Of a DNA stretch of 64,000 nucleotides, positions 39,151 through 49,062 are shown piece after piece. How positions within the stretch are numbered: position 1 is the first letter of the stretch; every line of letters begins with the position of its first letter. The stretch is from NCBI RefSeq assembly GCF_903772925.1, contig NZ_LR812090.1, positions 2,957,397 through 3,021,396 of the forward strand, given 5' to 3'. The stretch is from Alteromonas macleodii (GTDB taxonomy: Bacteria; Pseudomonadota; Gammaproteobacteria; Enterobacterales; Alteromonadaceae). A model generated the notes under the pieces. That model saw only the letters and a list, made by a program, of their open reading frames with translations, was not told the origin of the DNA and searched no databases. Position numbers and translations under genes: made by a program.

Positions 39151-39945
39151 GTGAGGCGATTCTGTATAGGCAAAGACACAATTACTTACATTTTTCAAAC
39201 CGGTAAGTTGAACGAATGGGTTAAATTGACCTCTATATTCAATGAAAGAGGAGACTTCAAAAGTCTTTGCATGATTTTGCCAGATGCGAATAGCGAGAAC
39301 TCGATTTTGAAAAATATTAAACAAAGCGTAAAAAACAACCTGTCTTTTATCTTATTCATCGTCTTGCTTTTCTCATTTAGAAGTAGCGTAGCTGACTGGT
39401 ATCATGTTCCCAGCGGCTCTATGGAGCCAACTATTATGGTCGGGGACCGAGTGGTGGTAGATAAATCAGCATACACGCTAGAGCTTCCCTTTACCGATGT
39501 TGTAGTTGCTCGAACTGGTGATATAAAACGCGGCGATATCGTGATTATCGACAGCAGCGCTGCTGATACAAGGCTTATTAAGAGAGTCATTGCCGTTGCG
39601 GGCGATAAGGTCGCGTTAAAAAATAATGTGCTCTTTATTAACGGTGAGAAAGCGGCATTAACCTCCACAAATGAGCAGGTTTATTCTGAAGACATTCTAG
39701 GTCACAACCGCACTATTGCGCTTAATCCAATACCAAGCCCTGCAAAGAGTTTTAATATGGTCACAGTGCCCAAAGCTCATGTCCTTGCTATGGGGGACAA
39801 CAGAAACAATAGTGTCGATTCCCGCTACTATGGATTCATTCCAGTTGAAGAGATTCAAGGCAAGGCAACATCCGTTGCATTTTCTTTAGACACGCATAAT
39901 ATGTATTTACCAAGAAAAGACAGAGTTTTTGTGGCACTTCAATAG
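39151..39945 (+). CDS. Signal peptidase I
   Basis: Inner-membrane serine protease that removes signal peptides. Catalytic Ser90 is in VPSGSMEPT and the general-base Lys144 in TRLIKRVIAVAGD; the C-terminal MGDNRNNSVDSRYYGFIP box is intact. A single membrane segment (FILFIVLLFSF) precedes the catalytic domain, so the topology differs from E. coli LepB, which has two. It lies alone rather than beside lepA and rnc, so it is probably a second, accessory copy. The start is uncertain: GTG 39151 or ATG 39271 (224 residues); neither has a well-placed ribosome site. Confidence 0.88.
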   Translation: MRRFCIGKDTITYIFQTGKLNEWVKLTSIFNERGDFKSLCMILPDANSENSILKNIKQSVKNNLSFILFIVLLFSFRSSVADWYHVPSGSMEPTIMVGDRVVVDKSAYTLELPFTDVVVARTGDIKRGDIVIIDSSAADTRLIKRVIAVAGDKVALKNNVLFINGEKAALTSTNEQVYSEDILGHNRTIALNPIPSPAKSFNMVTVPKAHVLAMGDNRNNSVDSRYYGFIPVEEIQGKATSVAFSLDTHNMYLPRKDRVFVALQ

Positions 39946-40392
39946 AGCTATTTAAGTTCAGTCTTCATTGCGTTTTGAAAGCGACCTTTACTCACGTTCA
40001 AATTTTCATCATAAAAAGACTGGTCAGATCTGCGAAAATGAGAGGTCGCCAGTATCTCACGAAAAAAATATGAGCGCTCCCCCCCACCTAGCATATTAAA
40101 AACCATACGCTTGTATGTACAAATTATTTCTTAATTAAACCAAGCCAGTAGCACTCAGCTATCAGGCTTCAGCTCTCTGCCCGTTCGAGTTTTCAGCCCT
40201 TTAAGATCACTTCGTCTAGACAAGCACTACACTAAAAAGTAAGTCTTTATTTACACACCTTGTAACCAAGTGTCACATTTTTCGCGTTTTTCCCTATTGC
40301 AACTTTAGTATAAGGAATGCTATTCATAATTTCGCAGCATGACTATGTTGCAGAAACACACAACAAGTAAGATGGACAATAAGGAAATAATA
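39946..40392. other. Intergenic region before the large TonB receptor
   Basis: About 450 bases with no convincing gene. A C7 run lies at 40079-40085. The part from 40240 on (TTTACACACC, TTGTAACC, TTTTTCGCG) should hold the receptor promoter, but no hexamer pair is compelling. No Fur box was seen. Confidence 0.5.
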
Positions 40393-42987
40393 ATGAAACA
40401 AGGTCGTAAAGTAAGTGCAATTGCAGTGGGATTAGCACTTTCAGGATTAACTTCTCTATCTCCTGCGCATGCACAGCAAGCTGACGAAGAATCAGCGAAC
40501 CTCGAGCGCATAGCGGTCACCGGTTCTCGTATTAAGCGTACAGATATGGAAGGCCCCTCTCCTATTCAATCAATTGATGCAACCATGATTGAAGGTATGG
40601 GCTATGAAAACCTTCAACAGTTACTTGAGCGTATGCCTGCTACCGGCGCAGGTACCTTTTCAACCCGCAATAACAGTCAAGACTCGACTGCGAATGGTGC
40701 GGCTGCAGTATCGCTTCGCGGCATGGGCCCAGACGCGACGCTGGTACTAATTAACGGTCGCCGTGTCGCAATTAGCGCATTTGCAGAAAGCATCACGAAT
40801 TCATTTGTTGATATTAACTCTATTCCTGTATCTGCCATTGAGCGCATTGATATCTTAAAAGACGGTGCATCGGCGATTTATGGTTCAGACGCGGTAGCAG
40901 GTGTGGTTAACGTTGTTCTTAAGAAAGACTATGAAGGTCTTGAGATTAACGCCGGTTACGGTGGTACTACTGGACCAAACTATGATGAAACCACAGCAAG
41001 CATTTTGTGGGGCTCTCAAAGCGAAAAAAGCAGTGCTACTGTTATTATCGATTACTTTAACAACAGCACGCTAGGTGCTGATGAAATGGGACGTTTCGGT
41101 ACCGCGAACCAATCACCTTATGGCGGCATGGATTTTCGTTCATCGCGCGGCTACCCTGGCTACTTTTATGTAGATGGCGTTAAAACAATCGACCCAGACT
41201 GCCCAGAAGATAGCGCTACGGCATCTGGCAGCTGCTTGTTCGATTACGGTCCGTTTGGCTTAGTGATCCCTTCTTCTGAGCGCGTAGGCTTTATCGGCCA
41301 GTTTGATTACAAAATTGGCGATGAAACCACAGCGTTTATGGAAGTGGCTATGCAGCACAATACCTCTGAAGCAGGCGGCGCAGCAACCCCGCTCGATGAA
41401 GACGCGGGCTTAACCGTTCCAGGTACTCACCCGGACAACCCTTTCGGACAAGACATTGAAATTGGTCGCTATCGCCCTGTCGACGCTGGTGCTCGCCGCT
41501 GGGACATTGAGTCTGATACCTTACGTCTTGTCGCAGGCCTTCGCGGTACATTCAACGACTATGATTGGGAAGCGTCAGTACAAAAAGGCCGTAGCCGTTC
41601 AGAGCAAAGCGGTGACCAATCACAAGGTTGGGTTCGCGTTGACTGGTTACAAGAGCAAATCGACCTTGGCAACTACAACCCATTTGGTGGCGTTACTAAC
41701 CCACAAAGTGTAATTGATGAAATTACCACTAGACTTGTGCGTCGTGGTGAATCTCGCATGACCAGCGTTGATGCACATATTACGGGCGAAGCTTTTGATT
41801 TTGGTGACGACGTTGTCATGATGGCTGCGGGCGTGGAGTATCGTGAAGAACAAGTGTCTGACGTACCCGACGTACAGTTCCAACGCGGTTTGATCTTTGG
41901 TACTGAGTCTGTGTCAGCTTCAGCAGAACGCGACCAGTATGCGGCGTATTTAGAGCTTTCAATTCCTTTGGCTGAAGAGCTAGAACTTCAATTAGCTGGC
42001 CGCTACGACCACTACAGTGACTTTGGTAGCACAACCAACCCTAAAATTGCGTTACGTTGGGCGCCAAGCGACGAAGTAACAGTACGCGGCTCTTGGGCGC
42101 AAGGATTTAGAGCACCGTCTCTCGCTCAAGTTGGTCTTGGCCCGTCTCAGAAGAGCGTATTTTTTGTCGACCAATACCGCTGTGAAGCAACTGGCCAAGA
42201 TTGTGAGTCTCTGGACTACAACATCGAATTTGCGGGTAACCCTAATCTAGACGCCGAAGAGTCAGAGTCGTGGAACGTAGGTGTAATTTACGCGCCTATT
42301 CAAGAGCTAGGATTAAGCATTGATGTATGGAGCATTACTCAAGACAACAAAATTGACGAACAGCAGTTTGGTTTGGTTTACAACGCTGAGTGTAATAACC
42401 AAGACAGCACAGTCTGTGTTCGTTTAGACCCTCAGGAGGGTGAGTCTCTAGGTGTTATTCAGAAAATTTTCAACACCTACCAAAATGTGTCTTCACAAGA
42501 AGCCTCGGGTGTAGATTTCAGTGCCAATTACAGCATGGAACTTGAAGAATATGGTAACGTGCGCTTCAACCTGGACTGGTCATATATGGACGAGTTTGAA
42601 AAAGACGGTCTAGAATACACAGGCGAATACGGTTACCCAGAGCATCGTTGGTTGTTCGGTACAACGTGGTCTAAAGGTTCGTTTGACGCTAACTTAAACA
42701 TTAGCTTTATTGGTGAATTTGAAGACACGCCTGACATTGACTTCGACGGAGTATTAGACTTCGAAGAAAATACGTCAAGAACGGTTGATTCGCAAATGTT
42801 GGTAGACTTGCAGTTTGGTTACAACTATAGCGATAACCTTCGCTTAGTCATCGGTTCTAACAACTTGCTTGATGAAGAGCCTCCATTTGCTATTGGCGAT
42901 GGTGATAGCGACCTTTACGGTTACGTAGGTAGCGTGCACAACCCTCGTGGCCGCTTTGTTTACTCTAAACTAACTTACCGCTTCTAA
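40393..42987 (+). CDS. TonB-dependent receptor, large
   Basis: 864 residues. Signal peptide MKQGRKVSAIAVGLALSG ... AHAQQ, TonB box ERIAVTGSRIKRTD, plug with DATLVLINGRRVA and DGASAIYGSDAVAGVVNVVLKK, then the barrel ending RGRFVYSKLTYRF (aromatic end). The GSRIKRTDMEGPSP N-terminus is typical of receptors for carbohydrates or other organic substrates in marine bacteria rather than siderophores. No CAZyme or transporter gene adjoins it. Start chosen at 40393, where AAGGAAATAATA precedes the ATG. No Fur box was seen. Confidence 0.92.
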   Translation: MKQGRKVSAIAVGLALSGLTSLSPAHAQQADEESANLERIAVTGSRIKRTDMEGPSPIQSIDATMIEGMGYENLQQLLERMPATGAGTFSTRNNSQDSTANGAAAVSLRGMGPDATLVLINGRRVAISAFAESITNSFVDINSIPVSAIERIDILKDGASAIYGSDAVAGVVNVVLKKDYEGLEINAGYGGTTGPNYDETTASILWGSQSEKSSATVIIDYFNNSTLGADEMGRFGTANQSPYGGMDFRSSRGYPGYFYVDGVKTIDPDCPEDSATASGSCLFDYGPFGLVIPSSERVGFIGQFDYKIGDETTAFMEVAMQHNTSEAGGAATPLDEDAGLTVPGTHPDNPFGQDIEIGRYRPVDAGARRWDIESDTLRLVAGLRGTFNDYDWEASVQKGRSRSEQSGDQSQGWVRVDWLQEQIDLGNYNPFGGVTNPQSVIDEITTRLVRRGESRMTSVDAHITGEAFDFGDDVVMMAAGVEYREEQVSDVPDVQFQRGLIFGTESVSASAERDQYAAYLELSIPLAEELELQLAGRYDHYSDFGSTTNPKIALRWAPSDEVTVRGSWAQGFRAPSLAQVGLGPSQKSVFFVDQYRCEATGQDCESLDYNIEFAGNPNLDAEESESWNVGVIYAPIQELGLSIDVWSITQDNKIDEQQFGLVYNAECNNQDSTVCVRLDPQEGESLGVIQKIFNTYQNVSSQEASGVDFSANYSMELEEYGNVRFNLDWSYMDEFEKDGLEYTGEYGYPEHRWLFGTTWSKGSFDANLNISFIGEFEDTPDIDFDGVLDFEENTSRTVDSQMLVDLQFGYNYSDNLRLVIGSNNLLDEEPPFAIGDGDSDLYGYVGSVHNPRGRFVYSKLTYRF

Positions 42988-43003
42988 AAGCTTGTAAAAC
43001 GAC

Positions 43004-43052
43004 AAAGCGCTCAATGGTATTACTTCACATTACCGTACCTTGAGCGCTTTTT
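43004..43052 (+). terminator. Rho-independent terminator
   Basis: AAAGCGCTCAA (43004-43014) pairs with TTGAGCGCTTT (43040-43050), then more T. The loop of 25 bases can itself pair TGGTA with TACC(G). It ends the TonB receptor transcript. Confidence 0.82.
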
Positions 43053-43070
43053 AACTTCGATTAGCTTGCT

Positions 43071-43265
43071 CTAAAAGAACAAGTATTCAATTAGAACCGT
43101 CGTAAGCCATGCGAAAAGTACCGGCAGAATGATCATGATATAAACCATAATCTCTGACCCCACAATTTCGGCGCGCCAAGCATCCATCATCTTCACTTTA
43201 AACCTGCGCTTCAACAAGTAAGTGTAGAAGATCATAAATACCAGAGTCATCAAGATTTTAAGCAT
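43071..43265 (-). CDS. Small membrane protein, 64 residues
   Basis: Two hydrophobic helices (ILMTLVFMIFYTYLL and VYIMIILPVLFAWLTTVLIEYLFF) around a basic loop with KRRFKVKMMDAWRAE. The pattern is that of a genuine small inner-membrane protein. No ribosome site is obvious before the ATG. Family not recognised. Confidence 0.5.
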   Translation of the reverse strand: MLKILMTLVFMIFYTYLLKRRFKVKMMDAWRAEIVGSEIMVYIMIILPVLFAWLTTVLIEYLFF

Positions 43266-43456
43266 TTAAATAACAACCAAGATTATTTAACGGTTAAAAA
43301 GCTGAGGTAATAGCTTTGCTTGTGTATTTTCGAATGTGCCAGCAAAGTAAATAACTACGTGAGAATACTCAGCTGGTTTTCGTACTATACCTTCGCAACA
43401 CGCAAAGCGAACCTGTCTTAAATACCTGAATTAATATAACCTTCTTAGAAATGAGA

Positions 43457-43500
43457 TAAAAAAATGCCAGCTAATGAAGTGACCCAATTAAGCTGGCATT
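43457..43500 (-). terminator. Rho-independent terminator after the MAPEG gene
   Basis: AATGCCAGCT/AGCTGGCATT stem (43463-43472 with 43491-43500) followed on the minus strand by seven T. Confidence 0.82.
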
Positions 43501-43530
43501 CTTTACTTGTATTCAGTATTTGTGCTGTGA

Positions 43531-43926
43531 CTACAAGCCGAAATGAATAAGCACCAAATTACCTATTGCGGCGCACAACATAGCTAAAAATGTCAATATC
43601 ATTCCCGCAAAGCGTTGCCAACTGACGCCAGAGTGACGCCCTAATCCGTAAGCGTGAAAGACGCGACCGAATAACAATGCACTTCCCAGAGCGTGAACAG
43701 CCCATACTTGCCCAGTATTGGCTTCAAAACACGCGATCATAATAAGCGTAATGGGTACGTATTCACTGAAATTACCATGGGCTCTCGCTAGTCGACTAAG
43801 ATCTTCATGACCTCCATCGCCGATACTCACTTGGTGACGACGCCTAGCACCAATAACTAAAAACGACAAATACAGGTAACAAATACCCAATAGGCTGGCG
43901 TAAAACGCCGTGATTGGTAAAACCAT
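43531..43926 (-). CDS. MAPEG family membrane protein
   Basis: 131 residues with four membrane segments. RARRRHQVSIGDGG-like loop, LARAHGNFSEYVPITLIMI and LLFGRVFHAYGL are the family marks of MAPEG, glutathione-related membrane proteins. The bacterial function is uncertain. The ATG at 43926 is chosen because GGAG lies 6 bases before it; GTG at 43938 is the alternative. Ends at a strong terminator. Confidence 0.88.
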   Translation of the reverse strand: MVLPITAFYASLLGICYLYLSFLVIGARRRHQVSIGDGGHEDLSRLARAHGNFSEYVPITLIMIACFEANTGQVWAVHALGSALLFGRVFHAYGLGRHSGVSWQRFAGMILTFLAMLCAAIGNLVLIHFGL

Positions 43927-44032
43927 GGTCAACTCCACATGTTATAGTTATAGCGCGTAATTTTAATCAGTGATTAAATGGTACGTTTATTAGACGCTAT
44001 TAAACGTTATCCATTAACAAGTTACAAGCAAC

Positions 44033-44058
44033 AAAAAAGGCCGCATATGCGACCTTTT
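44033..44058 (-). terminator. Rho-independent terminator after adk
   Basis: AAAAGG and CGC pair with GCG and CCTTTT around the central ATAT, one mismatch (C/A), with six T on the minus strand. Confidence 0.82.
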
Positions 44059-44075
44059 ATAAACCTTTTTAGCGG

Positions 44076-45016
<941 letters not shown>

Positions 45017-45043
45017 AAAAAAACGGGCATGATGCCCGTTTTT
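45017..45043 (-). terminator. Rho-independent terminator after htpG
   Basis: AAAAACGGGCAT/ATGCCCGTTTTT with a single-G centre (effective loop about 5 bases) and T run on the minus strand. Confidence 0.88.
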
Positions 45044-45068
45044 AAATGTAAACCTTGTGTCTACGTAA

Positions 45069-46991
45069 TTATTTAGCCAACTTCATTAGCAATGTGTTCA
45101 AGTTCTGAACAAACGTAGACGGGTCTTTCAAACTACCTTGCTCTGACAATGCAGCTTGGTCGAACAATACACCAACCCACTGATTGAATAGCTCTTCATC
45201 CTGCGTGTCAGCAAGCAATTTAACTAAGCTATGTTCTGGGTTGAGTTCAAAGTGATACTTCACATCTGGCACGGTCTGGCCAGCCGCCTGCATCAACTTC
45301 ATCATCTGTGTAGTCATACCATTGTCGTCGGCAACAATAACGGCAGGAGAGTCAGTAAGACGGTGCGTAAACTTAACGTCTACAACCTTATCACCTAGTG
45401 CTGTTTTCGCTCGTTCTAGTACGCCTTCTACTTCTTTCTCTGCTTCTTCTTGAGCTTTCTTAGACTCTTCGTCTTCTAAGTCGCCTAAATCTAAGTTTCC
45501 TTTAGCGATAGAAACAAATTGTTTCTCGTTAAACTCAGTTAGGTGGGACATTAGCCATTCGTCAATGCGCTCGCCCATTAGCAATACTTCGATTCCCTTC
45601 TTACGGAAGATCTCAAGGTGTGGGCTAGACTTAGCAGCTTGCAGGCTGTCTGCGGTCACGTAGTAAATTTTATCCTGACCTTCCTTCATTCGCTCAATAT
45701 AATCAGCTAATGAAACCGTTTGAGCGTCAGATTCACCGTGTGTCGAAGCAAAGCGCAACAGACCAGCAATTTTCTCACGGTTGCTGAAGTCTTCCGCTGG
45801 GCCTTCTTTCAGTACATTACCAAACTCGTTCCAGAACGACTGGTACTTATCGCTGTCGTTCTTAGCCATCTTTTCAAGCATTTGTAGAACGCGCTTAGTA
45901 CAACCTTGACGAAGTGCCTGGGTAATCTTGTTGTCTTGAAGAATTTCACGAGACACATTTAGCGGAAGGTCGTTGCTATCTAGTAAACCTTTAACAAAAC
46001 GCAGATAGGTCGGCATAAACTGCTCTGCGTCATCCATGATGAAGACGCGTTGAACGTAAAGCTTAAGACCATGGTTTTGGTCGCGATTCCACATGTCGAA
46101 AGGCGCTTTAGAAGGGATATAAAGTAAGCTGGTATATTCAGTTTTACCTTCTACCTTGTTGTGCGCCCATGCTAGCGGATCTGCAAAGTCGTGAGAGATG
46201 TGCTTATAGAACTCGTTGTACTCTTCATCAGTAATATCAGACTTTTCACGAGTCCACAGCGCGGTGGCTTTGTTAACTACTTCCCACTCACCAGGCTGAG
46301 CTTCGATTTTCTCGCCATCTGGACCTTCACTTTCAGGCACTTCATCTTTCCACATTTGTACAGGAATGCTGATGTGGTCTGAGTATTTGCTTACGATTGA
46401 GCGCAGACGCCATGTATCGGCAAATTCTTTTTCATCTTCTCGAAGGTGAAGCGTAATCTCTGTGCCGCGAGTAGGCTTATTGATTTCAGCGATAGTGAAC
46501 TCACCTTCACCATCTGAAACCCATTCAACACCAGTAGATGCATCAGCACCAGCCGCACGAGTGCGAACAGTAACTTTGTCTGCAACGATAAATGCTGAGT
46601 AGAAACCTACACCGAACTGACCAATAAGCTGCGAGTCTTTTGCGCTATCGCCTGAAAGCTTGCTAAAGAAATCTTTAGTACCAGATTTAGCAATGGTACC
46701 TAAATTAGCGATGACTTCATCACGAGTCATACCAATACCATTATCAGAAATCGTAACTGTGTTCGCTTCTTTATCAACGCTAAGTTTTACGTTTAATTCA
46801 CCATCGTTTTCGTACAGGCTATCATTTTCTAAGGCGCGAAAACGCAGTTTATCTGCAGCATCTGCCGCGTTTGACACTAGCTCGCGTAGAAAAATTTCTT
46901 TGTTTGAATACAAAGAGTGAATCATCAGTTGAAGAAGCTGTTTTACTTCTGTTTGAAAACCGTGGGTTTCTTTATGGGCTGCTTCAGCCAT
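45069..46991 (-). CDS. htpG: Chaperone HtpG (Hsp90)
   Basis: 640 residues, ATP-dependent cytosolic chaperone. N-terminal GHKL ATPase with [17 protein letters not shown] (Mg-binding Asn), DNGIGMT and [15 protein letters not shown]; middle domain with [10 protein letters not shown] and NVSREILQ; C-terminal dimerisation domain without the MEEVD of eukaryotes. Start chosen at ATG 46991 ([15 protein letters not shown]), where homologues start and GAGGAG lies about 11 bases upstream; the frame is open 24 codons further. Usually heat-inducible; no sure sigma-32 promoter was read. Confidence 0.97.
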   Translation of the reverse strand: MAEAAHKETHGFQTEVKQLLQLMIHSLYSNKEIFLRELVSNAADAADKLRFRALENDSLYENDGELNVKLSVDKEANTVTISDNGIGMTRDEVIANLGTIAKSGTKDFFSKLSGDSAKDSQLIGQFGVGFYSAFIVADKVTVRTRAAGADASTGVEWVSDGEGEFTIAEINKPTRGTEITLHLREDEKEFADTWRLRSIVSKYSDHISIPVQMWKDEVPESEGPDGEKIEAQPGEWEVVNKATALWTREKSDITDEEYNEFYKHISHDFADPLAWAHNKVEGKTEYTSLLYIPSKAPFDMWNRDQNHGLKLYVQRVFIMDDAEQFMPTYLRFVKGLLDSNDLPLNVSREILQDNKITQALRQGCTKRVLQMLEKMAKNDSDKYQSFWNEFGNVLKEGPAEDFSNREKIAGLLRFASTHGESDAQTVSLADYIERMKEGQDKIYYVTADSLQAAKSSPHLEIFRKKGIEVLLMGERIDEWLMSHLTEFNEKQFVSIAKGNLDLGDLEDEESKKAQEEAEKEVEGVLERAKTALGDKVVDVKFTHRLTDSPAVIVADDNGMTTQMMKLMQAAGQTVPDVKYHFELNPEHSLVKLLADTQDEELFNQWVGVLFDQAALSEQGSLKDPSTFVQNLNTLLMKLAK

Positions 46992-47226
46992 AATCCAATA
47001 TCTCCTCGTTGAATGGATCACGTTTGATGTTAAACAGGTAAGGTCACTCAACGCACTTTTCAACGTTTAGAACGAAAATTTATTTTCTATTCGTAAACTT
47101 TTTCGAGAAAGGACAAATACCGCTTATTTAATAAGCGAATAGGCAGGTATTAGCTTGGAAATGGGCAAACGATTTTATGAAAAGAGAGCGATTTATTTTG
47201 AATTCTTAAAACGCTCTGTATCTTAA

Positions 47227-47826
47227 TTACAGCTTGCGGCGACCTGAAAAAGCGTGGGTAAGTGTATTGCCGTCAATGTATTCAAGTTCTCCCCCAACAG
47301 GCACACCATGAGCAATGCGAGAGGCGTCGACGTTGTGACTTGTACATAGCTGAGCAATGTAGTGCGCCGTTGCTTCACCTTCGACGGTGGGGTTTGTGGC
47401 TAAGATAACTTCATTTATCCCACCAGCGGCTAAACGTGCCTCAAGCTCGGTTAAACCAATTTCTTCAGGCCCAACACCATCTATAGGAGACAAATGCCCC
47501 ATTAGTACAAAATACTGGCCTTTGTAGCTTAACGTCTGTTCTATCGCTAATACGTCTTGAGGGCTTTCCACAATACACAACAACCCGCTAGCTTCTCTTT
47601 CTGGGTGGCGGCAAATATCGCATAATTCATCTTCGGTGAACGTTCTGCAACGCTTACAATGATGAATATGCTCCATAGCGTTGTGTAGCACATTGCTTAA
47701 ATCAATCGCCCCCGTACGATTTCGCTCTAAAAGATGAAATGCCATTCGTTGGGCGCTCTTATTGCCTACGCCGGGAAGACAGGTTAATGCCTGTATTAGT
47801 TCTGAGAGTAGCGGGCTGAACTTCAT
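47227..47826 (-). CDS. recR: Recombination protein RecR
   Basis: 199 residues, with RecF/RecO loads RecA at gaps. N-terminal helix-hairpin-helix ([20 protein letters not shown]), zinc finger C57, C60, C69, C72, Toprim domain ([16 protein letters not shown]) and a C-terminal Walker-like [12 protein letters not shown]. Normally directly downstream of ybaB; here the gene upstream is a 315-residue membrane-anchored protein 5 bases away, and ybaB is 9.5 kb off. Confidence 0.97.
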   Translation of the reverse strand: MKFSPLLSELIQALTCLPGVGNKSAQRMAFHLLERNRTGAIDLSNVLHNAMEHIHHCKRCRTFTEDELCDICRHPEREASGLLCIVESPQDVLAIEQTLSYKGQYFVLMGHLSPIDGVGPEEIGLTELEARLAAGGINEVILATNPTVEGEATAHYIAQLCTSHNVDASRIAHGVPVGGELEYIDGNTLTHAFSGRRKL

Positions 47827-47831
47827 AATGT

Positions 47832-48779
47832 TTACTGCTTAGATATTTGTTCGGTTTGTTTCGGGCTTTCGCGGTATTTAATCACGTTACGCTTCACTTG
47901 GTCGAGTTTAACTTCGTATACATTGCCGCCGAATAGGCCTTTGTATTCTTCGTCAGTAAACACGAGTGTGTTGTCATCATAGAAAGTTACCGCCTCTTTT
48001 TGTGTTACCACACCGAGATCGATGCGAGATACATCGCCACTAAAAAAGTTATCGCCTTCAAAATTCTCAAATAGCCACAAGCTGGTTGAATCTAATAATA
48101 CCAGCTTTGTTCTATCAGGACTTATCGCCGCAGACGTTATCCAACATAGCTTTTCAAGCGTGGTACAGGTTTTAAATTCTCCAATTAACTGTGCATCGAA
48201 GTTCGCTGCATGATCGCCCACTTTGTATAATTTTGTAATACCATCAAATGGCTTCGTTCTATTCTTCGTGAACAAGTAAAGGTTGCGTTTGTATTCCACA
48301 AAAGCTTCTAAATCATAGTTTTTATCTTCAGGTTTTACTTTACCCTCTCCCATTTCAGGGTAAGTAAACTTGATAATCTCCGCTTCCGTGGACTCCCCCT
48401 GAATATCGATAGGGTTTTCAATTCTATAAATGGTTAACCAGCGGCGGTTATTGTCATTATTGCCAAAGTCTCCTAGGAAGAAATGACCAAAACTGTTTTG
48501 TGTCATGTCTTCCCAATCAACATTTTTAGCATTTGAAACCGTCACCTCTCTCTCTATACTGCCGTCTTTATTCAGCATATATAGAATCGGACCATCACCA
48601 CTATCGTTGATAGCCCACAACCTTTTGTATTTGTCGAACTCTATTCCAGAAATTTCTTTGAGTTTTGGGTCTACCGTTACCGTTTTCATTTGAAACAGTT
48701 CGTGAATACTCATAAAAAACAGCACGGCTGCGATAGGAAGCAAAAGAACCGTGGTGATAACTAAGCCTTTCCTTAGCAC
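47832..48779 (-). CDS. Membrane-anchored beta-propeller-like protein
   Basis: 315 residues. An N-terminal membrane anchor ([20 protein letters not shown]), then an extracytoplasmic domain with repeated strand-turn patterns: [72 protein letters not shown]. The WAxNDSGD and LGDFGNNxxxR boxes occur in a conserved family of beta-propeller-like secreted proteins of unknown function. Only 5 bases separate it from recR, so it may be co-transcribed with it. It is not part of the ancestral recR cluster and probably marks one end of the insertion. Confidence 0.72.
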   Translation of the reverse strand: MLRKGLVITTVLLLPIAAVLFFMSIHELFQMKTVTVDPKLKEISGIEFDKYKRLWAINDSGDGPILYMLNKDGSIEREVTVSNAKNVDWEDMTQNSFGHFFLGDFGNNDNNRRWLTIYRIENPIDIQGESTEAEIIKFTYPEMGEGKVKPEDKNYDLEAFVEYKRNLYLFTKNRTKPFDGITKLYKVGDHAANFDAQLIGEFKTCTTLEKLCWITSAAISPDRTKLVLLDSTSLWLFENFEGDNFFSGDVSRIDLGVVTQKEAVTFYDDNTLVFTDEEYKGLFGGNVYEVKLDQVKRNVIKYRESPKQTEQISKQ

Positions 48780-49062
48780 TACAAACCTCTATTTAGGGTG
48801 ATTGGTTTTCCGTTTCCCCTGCACATTTTTTTGGAAGAAACCTGTCTGAACGCTGCAGGGAATAAGAAGCAATAATATAACGAATCAGGTCAAATTAAGG
48901 ACCATTTCTAAGCGAATGAACATTTTAGTGCGATAGGTACACTTCTGTCGACGTAAAATAGTGCATGAGACCTCTCTAGCGCGAACAGATGTCGAAGAAA
49001 TGCAAAATGGTATAAAAGTGGAACAAAAAATTCAGCAGTACCACCTTAACTAACTGGCTCTT

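Noticed and set aside
47040..47220. Sigma-32 heat-shock promoter for htpG
   Set aside because: A CCCATTT-like -10 was noticed on the minus strand, but no CTTGAAA-like -35 at correct spacing.
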